Source: Thelephora terrestris (lineage: Eukaryota; Basidiomycota; Agaricomycetes; Thelephorales; Thelephoraceae). Taken from it: a stretch of DNA of 64,000 bases. Each line of letters opens with the position of its first letter. Within the stretch, counting starts at the first letter, position 1. Location of the stretch: contig WIUZ02000021.1 of NCBI GenBank assembly GCA_015956445.1, forward strand, positions 310,001-374,000, given 5' to 3'. This document shows, one piece after another, positions 57,522-64,000 of the stretch. The notes beneath the pieces are model-generated. The model was not told the DNA's origin, did not search any database, and was given only the letters and a program-made list of their open reading frames with translations. The position numbers were made by a program, and so were the translations under genes.

Positions 57522-60500
57522 ATGCATACACTCGCACGCAGAAAACTCGCGTCACATTCCGCTCTTTTTCATCACCAAAGATCCTTGGCTACAACCTCTG
57601 GCTCTGGCGTGGGCAAGATTTCTGCCCGGGAACTGAAATACCTCCGTCCCCCTTCTCGCCAATATAGCTCTTTGCTCTCCTCTTCAAGTAACCGAACTCG
57701 TGCCAGGAGCCTCCGTTCGGGTCAGACGCTCTTTCGTCAGATTCACGCACGAGCGATTTCGTATTCGTCCATTCCAAGAATCGTCGCACGAGCGTTCCGA
57801 GTACCCATCGCCGGTGCAACGGTTGGAGCTGGAGGTTTGACCTATGCTAATTATAAGTACGAAGGTACGTTACGGCAACGTCTTTCACGTTGGATCGTTA
57901 AATATTCTCGTTTCGGTTGGCAGAACTCAAGCAGAAGTCGCAAGACTGGATAAACACAGCAAGAGACACTGCTGCAGATGCCCTCGATACTGCTTCAGAG
58001 GGTCTCAAATCGTTATCCGCTGCTGCGTCAGCCGTCAAGTTGCCTTCGTTCGAGGCGCCTGAGTTCATAAAGGGCTTATTTTCTGCAAGCGAAGGTTCAG
58101 AGGACGGGGGAAATTCTGGGTCGAGAAGCTCTTCCGGGAAGCCAGGTGGCGAAGACGCTGCCATTGCAGCTCTTGTTGCTGCGACCATGTCGTCACCCTC
58201 GGATTCCGATCGATCCAGTACTGACCTCCGGCAGAATGGACTCATGCATCTCACTCGCAAGTTGATCGAGATTCGGACAATGCTGCTCAGTATAGACCAA
58301 AGTGACTCCCTGAAATTACCGAGCATCGTCGTTGTCGGCAGTCAGAGCTCAGGGAAGAGTTCGGTGTTGGAGGCCATAGTTGGTCAAGAATTCCTACCCA
58401 AGTTGCGTGGAAGTCCAAGCGTCGATTGGTGATGCCTGACCATTCCACCTAGGGGAAACAACATGGTCACACGACGACCCATTGAACTCACTCTCATCCA
58501 CACGCCGGATGCGAAGGAAGAGTACGGAGAGTTCCCTGCTCTCGGACTTGGAAAGATTACGGATTTCGCCAGCATCCAACGAACCCTCACCGACCTGAAC
58601 CTTGCAGTACCCGCCGACGAAGCCGTTTCTAATGATCCCATTGACCTCCGGATATACAGTTCTCGTGTTCCAGACCTCACCCTAATCGACCTCCCGGGTT
58701 ACATCCAGATCGCTTCTATGGACCAACCTGACTCTCTCAAGGAGAAAATTGCCTTGCTGTGTGAGAAATATATAAGGGAGCCGAACATCATCCTCGCTGT
58801 ATGCGCTGCCGACGTGGATTTGGCCAACTCCCCGGCGTTACGGGCCAGCAGGAAGGTTGACCCCTTAGGCCTCAGGACGATTGGTGTTGTGACCAAGATG
58901 GATTTGGTTCCTGCTGAACAAGGCGCCATAATCTTGTCTGGGAACAAATATCCTCTACATCTGGGCTACGTTGGTGTCGTTTCCAAGGCGCCGGGGAAGG
59001 CTCATTGGAGGGAAAGTGCCACTGTTGTTGCCCAGCGAGCCGAAACGGACTTCTTCAAGGCCAATAGAGAGTTCTTCACTGACGCTTCATCTTCATCCTC
59101 GGGAACTGGGCTGATGGTCGGTACAGACATGCTACGTCGACGACTCATGGACGTCCTTGAATCTTCTATGGCTTCTTCTCTCCATGGGATCACCAACGCC
59201 GTCCAACTCGAGCTCGAAGAGGCCCAGTACCAATTCAAAGTGCAGTACAACGACCGCCGTATCTCGGCCGAGTCTTATGTTGCCGAGACTATGGACGCTT
59301 TGAAGGCTCAGTTCAAAGAATTCACCGCACGGCTCGGGAAACCTCAGATTCGTGCCAAGCTGAAGGAAATGTTGGATGAGAGGGTCATGGGAGTCCTCGA
59401 GCAGCTGTATTGGTCGGATAAGCGCGCCGCAGAGCTCGGTGCCCTGGGTGCGGATTCGAGGGTGAAGCCGGAGGACGTTGAACCCTATTGGAGGTACAAG
59501 CTTGAAGCCGCCTCAAGTCTCCTGACGAAGAGTGGCGTTGGGAGGGATTCTACCCTTCTCGTTGTGGATGGGCTGAGGGCTTTGATCGATTCGATAGCGG
59601 CCAGGGAACCTTTCACGTTCCATCCCGGAGCGGCGGAACGGCTCATCGAGTTCTCACACGCCATTCTCCGGGATCGCATCGGAGTCACCTCTGACTCGGT
59701 CGAAACCTGCATCAAACCGTACAAATATGAAGTTGAGGTGGACGAGAGGGAGTGGGAACAGGGACGGACACAGGCTGTTGACTTGTTCGAGAGGGAGTTG
59801 AAGCTGTGCGAGGAAAAGTTGACAGATATTCGGAAGAGAATTGGGGGGAGTAGGAGGCTGAGTTCGTTGATAGGGTATGTTAAGAAGCTGGAGGAAGAAG
59901 AGTTGGAGAGGAGGCAAAGGAGGTTGGCTGGTGTGGAGAAGGATGGTCAAACCTTGGATGAGGCCACGGAGAGGAGGGAAGTGGATGACTACCGGTATCC
60001 TCCAGGCCAGGTTTTGGACGGTAGGGAATCAACTCTCTGGGTCACTTTTGCGAGCCTGACGTGTTTTGATGGTTTAGCACGACACGCGATGAAGTATAAC
60101 GAGAGGTCGAATATCCTCAAGCTTCGTCTCGCCGCTCTGAGATCAAAGAGGTGTAAAGCAGGACCCAACCAGAACATCCTCTGTCCTGAGGCGTTCTTGA
60201 ACGTCGTTGCCGAAAAGTTGGCTTATACCTCCGCGATGTTTATCAACATCGAGCTGTTGGATCAGTTCTTTTATCAGGTGCGTGAGGTGCCTCGCGACTG
60301 AGCGCAACATCTGAAACACCTCCATTTTCCGCCTTTTGTTCAGTTCCCGAGGGAGATCGACTCAAGGTTGCTTTACGATCTCGACAGGAAGGAGATCGTC
60401 GCTTTCGCTCGTCAGAACCCTGCCATTAGGAAACATTTAGACTTGCAGGAACGCAAGGATAAGCTTGAGGAGGTTCGTTGTCTTCGCTCTCTGCCAACCT

Positions 60501-60627
60501 TCGCCGTCTGATCTTCTTGGGCTCGGTGATGTAGGTGATGAAGCAACTGAACAGCCTGTCGACACTACGAAAGGATACTGCTCCGACACCACGGCGTAAC
60601 CGGGGTTTGTTCAGCAATATGTTCTGA
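57522..60627 (+). CDS. MGM1: Mitochondrial dynamin-like GTPase MGM1 (OPA1)
   Basis: Inner-membrane fusion and crista-shaping GTPase. Five exons: 57522-57864, 57924-58401, 58453-60277, 60344-60472 and 60535-60627; 955 codons plus stop. The N-terminus is a long Arg/Ser-rich mitochondrial presequence ([20 protein letters not shown]), then a hydrophobic [19 protein letters not shown], the membrane anchor or rhomboid-cleavage region. The GTPase parts are all present: G1 [12 protein letters not shown]2 threonine in NNMVTRRP (across a splice), G3 DLPGY, G4 TKMD. The middle/stalk domain and a C-terminal effector region follow ([20 protein letters not shown]), ending [10 protein letters not shown]. 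Nothing looks damaged. Confidence 0.93.
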
Positions 60628-60983
60628 TTCACTTCCCACCCTGGCCGAGCCTTTATATTCTCCCCCGTAGATAGAACCTCCGTATGCTTCGTTTATGTCT
60701 TCACGGTTTATTAGCTCCACTTCCTCTACGACCCCACTCCTAATTCCCTCCGGTACGATTCAGGATGTTTTCCTGGTTTCCGCTGCACTTTACCTTGCGA
60801 CATCGCTTTGCTCGTTTCTTTGTCGCGTTGCAATGCACACATCTCCACTCATTTTTCTCCTGGAAAGAAGCACTGAGAATGCGTAATTCCGCTTAACGCC
60901 AACAGACGTGCATAGATTTATATGCGTCTGATTACAGGGTAAAGTAGTGAATTACGAGACCTGAGGCCACGCCAACCTCGCGT
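60628..60983. other. Intergenic between convergent MGM1 and SCP2
   Basis: About 355 bases of 3' UTR sequence for both genes; nothing else recognised. Confidence 0.45.
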
Positions 60984-61742
60984 TTAGAGCTTAGCCTTGG
61001 CCTTGGCAGCCTGGAAGAGGATAGCAAGTCGTCAATCGTTTCCCGACATCAAGTGACAGTTTGTGCACTGTGACTCACCTTTAGTACGCCGTCAAGTTTT
61101 GTGGCCAGCATCATGTTTCCCTTCGTCTTGAGCTTTCCGCTCATGAACGCCCTCTGGCCGTCAAGCTGCCGCCCAAACGATAACTTTCGTCAGCCTTTCT
61201 CGCACAACGAATGAACGGAGGATAGTTGACGAAAGAGTGGTCGTGGTGAAGGAAGACCGACCTTTCCACCAGCCAGCGCCTGGAACGTCTCGTCGGCCAT
61301 GATGAGCGTGACGCCCGGTTTGGCGGTCCCGGCACCTTTGTGAATTTTGGGCTCGTTCTTTACATCGATCGTCCAGGTGGCTTCGACGCCTTCCTTGTTC
61401 TTAATTTGGAGCTCGAATATTGTGTTTGTCTAGGAAGTGGAATGTTATGAGGTGAGCACGAACCGAATCACACCCCCATCTCGACGGAAGAGAACGACGG
61501 GAGGGAGAGCTTGGGACGAAGGGGGGGGAGAGACGAACCTTCTTCTGTAGGTCCTTCTTTTCTCCATCGCTGAAAGATTGTATGGCACTGTTGAGCTGGG
61601 CGAGGATATCCCCAGTCTGCCAAGGTATCAAGTTTCACGGGTACCGGTCAAGGTCGTGGCGCAATTCGGTTAGCAGAGCGCCCATCCACGAGAGACGACA
61701 CCAAGTGTGCACCTGGAAACCGGCTTGCTTGAGATCAGACAT
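60984..61742 (-). CDS. SCP2-domain lipid-transfer protein with peroxisomal signal
   Basis: Stand-alone sterol carrier protein 2 domain that binds lipids or fatty acyl groups, probably in peroxisomes. The start at 61742 gives MSDLKQAGFQ (30-nt first exon), joined to TGDILAQLNSAIQSFSDGEK. Later exons carry TNTIFELQIKNKEGVEATWT, IDVKNEPKIHKG, GVTLIMADETFQALAGGKLD, and AFMSGKLKTKGNMMLATKLD, the core of the SCP2 fold. About five exons, about 130 residues. The C-terminus reads AAKAKAKL; the final AKL fits the peroxisomal PTS1 pattern. In animals SCP2 is often fused to thiolase or a dehydrogenase; here it stands alone. Confidence 0.88.
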
Positions 61743-62335
61743 GGCCTGGGGCGACGAGTCTTGTGGGAGGGAAGGATGTGGATGAGGATGTGAAAGCGAA
61801 AGTGGAAGCTTTCATGTGATATAAAGAGACCGTCATCTCAGTAACCGATCCTCCCAGAACAGGCCCGATCAGTTGAATGATCGAATTCATCTTGATCTCA
61901 CACTCGTGGGTCGGCTGTACACACCTCGAGTCGTTTGCGTTGCAACATACAGGTTCCCACAAGACACGAGGACGGGTGTCGGCGGCCCTCGTTGCGAAAA
62001 CTGCTGAAAACCCGCCACTCCGGGGTGCATTGGGAGGCATCAGGTTTCCGAAGTAGGCTACTTTACACGCACGAGTTGATGAGCTGTCTTGCACATCACA
62101 AAATGTGAGATCATCGCCTATCGCAAAGCCAACGCATCGTTCGTAATCTGGTATGTACTCCATGTCCATCGTCGCCACCCTCCTCCGTCGGGCGTACTAC
62201 ACAGCTCCACGTCTGCGAAACCGACATATATACGAATAAAAAACGGGCAAAATACTAGTGACAAGTTTCACAAATCGGAAAAAATATGTACAAGAAAGGC
62301 TTCCGTGTGTGAACTGCAAGGTCCCTTCCATCCTG
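61743..62335. other. Intergenic, SCP2 upstream / right-edge gene 3' region
   Basis: About 590 bases between two minus-strand genes. A minus-strand frame (61735-62178) runs into the SCP2 start in another frame and shows no conserved feature. Treated as promoter plus 3' UTR. Confidence 0.4.
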
Positions 62336-64000
62336 TCATCGTAACCGGCCATTCAGGTTTGACTCTGCAGCCTTAGCCTCTCTGGTCCTAGCCTTCCCAG
62401 TCCTGATCAAAATCTCTCGCAACCGTTTGTTCATCAGCCTTCCCCCAGGGAGTCCAGGCAGAGAGGGCGGATTCAAATCGGGAGCAAACGAGCCCAGCTT
62501 TCGAGCCATAGGCCACTGGGGCCCAGTCGCAACAAAATCACCCACCACGTCCTCCACTGGCTCCGAATCCTGGATGCGGGCGTGGGCTGCAGGCCGATCA
62601 GGGGATTCGCAACCGTTGAGGAGGCGAGATGTTTTCTGGCTTTTTCCGGGCAGCTGGCGGTCAGCTTTTGACTTCTGAGGGTCGAACCGTAGCCGGATAT
62701 TTTCGGAATCGCGATCGTTCTCGTGCGTAGAACTCCTGATGACCTTGTGCGGATGCTCTACCTCCAGTGCAGCAATCATGCGAGCGTACTCCGGTTCTCG
62801 GTAGAGCTGAGGGTTAAAGTACTTGCTTTTCCGCCCGTCCTCGTCTGGTTCTTCCACGGCGCAAGCTTCAGCTGTCGCAGTCGCGGTCGTCCCCTGCTGA
62901 GCGGATGTCTTGGGAGCCTGCTGCTTGCTGCGAAACGGCCACTTGAGCTTATCAGGATCGACGAAAGAAAGTTGTTTCACTAGCTTCCGCGGCGCAGGTT
63001 CCGGGTCCACTTTGAGCCTTTTGACGTCTCTCGAATTGTCCTGAGCCGAAAAAGCGTCCGAGGGCTTCCTCTTAGTACCGGTATCCGGGGCCTTCTTGGC
63101 TTTGGCCTGAAACCCCTGCTCTCTCCCGACATCTTTAGAAAAACTGATGTTTTCCAGTCCTTTGATTCCTTCAGCCCGTCCCTTGCCTTTCGCGGAGTGT
63201 GAAAGGTCAGAAACTACAGGATGATTACGCTCTTGAGGGAGGGGAGAAGGGGTTCGTGACACCGGTGGGAGCATCGTTTGGACGGGACGACGGTGTCCGT
63301 GGACCCTGCTTCGCTTGACGGGCTGAGGCATAGGAAAACCTTCTTCAGAGGGTGATGGGTGTCGGCGTTTCTGCGGAGCGGACGCTTGCTCATCTGTGGG
63401 GATAATGGACGTATGTTTTCGCTCGATGAGCACAACGGGCTTTGGAGGGAGTCTGGAGGAAGGAGACCGTAGGGGAACCTTCTCGGCAACGGAAGCGGCC
63501 CGCGAGGCAGGATTAGGGGCTCTAGGGGGTTTCGGTGGTTTGCGGGGGTGTGATTCGAGGGGGGAATTGGGGAGGACGGGTTTGGGCTTTCGCTTTGTCA
63601 CGGAAGAGTGATCACCCACTTCCGAACCGCTTTCGAGCTCATCAAGCTCCTCAGAAGCGCTCCCGGGGGATCCGACCTCACGGATGACTGCGATCTGTGG
63701 AAGTGACCCTTCTTGGGGCTCGTCGGTGACTTTTTCAACTACAACGACCTCCGCGGGTCTTTCCACTGATTTCTGAGGCACTAAATCCACTGCTACCTTA
63801 TTTTCCTGAGTGCTCACGTACTCGAGAGAGCTTTGGGTGATTCCCGTGGGGTCCTGGAGAGCCTCAATGTCTGCCACCGACTCATTAACTTGAACAACGA
63901 CGGAATCTCCCTCCTGAGCAACCGATTTATCGGTCTGGGACATAGAGCGTTGAATTTGAGGTTCAGGCGATGGAACGGGCTGTGATGACGTAAGAGGCGC
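62336..64000 (-). CDS. Large disordered protein, partial (runs off the window)
   Basis: Open to the right edge: the frame continues upstream of the Met at 63943 (SSQPVPSPEPQIQRS) without a stop, so the N-terminus probably lies outside the window. At least 550 residues of disordered, Pro/Ser/Lys-rich sequence with many basic nuclear-signal-like patches (KRRHPSPSEEG; PQPVKRSRVHGHRRPVQ; TKRKPSDAF; RDVKRLKVDPEPAPRKL). Possible short conserved motifs: LSFVDPDKLKWPFRSK, KYFNPQLYREPEYARMIA, and a basic C-terminus RLMNKRLREILIRTGKAR. I do not recognise the family; nuclear localisation is an inference from the basic patches. Confidence 0.65.
   Translation of the reverse strand, partial: APLTSSQPVPSPEPQIQRSMSQTDKSVAQEGDSVVVQVNESVADIEALQDPTGITQSSLEYVSTQENKVAVDLVPQKSVERPAEVVVVEKVTDEPQEGSLPQIAVIREVGSPGSASEELDELESGSEVGDHSSVTKRKPKPVLPNSPLESHPRKPPKPPRAPNPASRAASVAEKVPLRSPSSRLPPKPVVLIERKHTSIIPTDEQASAPQKRRHPSPSEEGFPMPQPVKRSRVHGHRRPVQTMLPPVSRTPSPLPQERNHPVVSDLSHSAKGKGRAEGIKGLENISFSKDVGREQGFQAKAKKAPDTGTKRKPSDAFSAQDNSRDVKRLKVDPEPAPRKLVKQLSFVDPDKLKWPFRSKQQAPKTSAQQGTTATATAEACAVEEPDEDGRKSKYFNPQLYREPEYARMIAALEVEHPHKVIRSSTHENDRDSENIRLRFDPQKSKADRQLPGKSQKTSRLLNGCESPDRPAAHARIQDSEPVEDVVGDFVATGPQWPMARKLGSFAPDLNPPSLPGLPGGRLMNKRLREILIRTGKARTREAKAAESNLNGRLR

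Noticed and set aside
57254-57523. Minus-strand open frame between MAF1 and MGM1
   Set aside because: Covers the MGM1 start codon and the shared promoter; composition and lack of motifs do not support a gene.
61735-62178. 147-codon minus-strand open frame upstream of SCP2
   Set aside because: No conserved motif; overlaps the SCP2 start in another frame; most likely promoter sequence.
1-64000. Retroelements, DNA transposons, CRISPR arrays, rRNA genes
   Set aside because: No reverse transcriptase, integrase, transposase, capsid-like frame, paired terminal repeats or spaced repeats were recognised by eye; a profile search would be needed to exclude small or old remnants.

Overview
The window reads as a gene-dense chromosome segment of an agaricomycete (mushroom-forming basidiomycete). 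The clues are many GT-AG introns of about 45-70 nt, intergenic gaps of a few hundred bases, core eukaryotic genes (MIC60, CTF8, CRM1, PWP1, ZW10/DSL1, NUP58/49, ATG15, MAF1, MGM1, SCP2) and families that are greatly expanded in Agaricomycetes (DUF6535 membrane proteins, F-box/LRR proteins, a BTB protein, a P450, a secreted tyrosinase). The species cannot be told from the sequence alone. All gene models were read by eye from splice signals and reading phase. Where exon lengths were summed, they close in frame.

Layout. 0.25-16.7 kb is a conserved housekeeping block: MIC60(-), CTF8(-), an alpha/beta hydrolase(-), exportin CRM1(-), PWP1(+), secreted tyrosinase(-) and ZW10/DSL1(+). 17.5-29.3 kb mixes an F-box/LRR gene(-), an unknown coiled-coil protein(-), nucleoporin NUP58/49(-), ATG15 lipase(+), a decayed F-box copy next to its intact paralogue(+), and an unknown membrane protein(-). 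30.1-36.6 kb holds a PX-PB1 protein(-), a roughly 2.1 kb stretch with no recognisable gene, and a Ser/Pro/Thr-rich protein(+). 36.9-55.3 kb is an accessory island: an F-box pseudogene and its intact copy, two tandem DUF6535 genes(+), a P450(+), a third DUF6535 gene(-) and a BTB gene(-). 56-64 kb returns to housekeeping: MAF1(-), MGM1(+), SCP2(-) and a disordered protein that runs off the right edge(-).

Shared themes, without any claim of an operon: MIC60 and MGM1 both shape mitochondrial cristae; CRM1 and the FG nucleoporin both act in nuclear transport; ZW10/DSL1 tethers Golgi-to-ER vesicles; ATG15 breaks down membranes in the vacuole. Most neighbours are divergent pairs with short shared upstream regions. 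The shortest is NUP58/ATG15, with 72 bp between start codons and a perfect 8-bp inverted repeat.

Most notable observations: (1) an apparent stop in the second DUF6535 gene lies inside a 51-nt intron whose position and phase are conserved in all three paralogues, so the gene is probably intact; (2) CRM1 carries threonine where leptomycin-sensitive exportins carry cysteine; (3) NUP58 appears to contain a 6-nt micro-exon and a GC-AG intron; (4) the DUF6535 pair has a nearly identical 3' end, suggesting gene conversion; (5) two partial F-box duplicates are decaying next to intact parents. No retroelement, Polinton, CRISPR array, rRNA or convincing tRNA was recognised.
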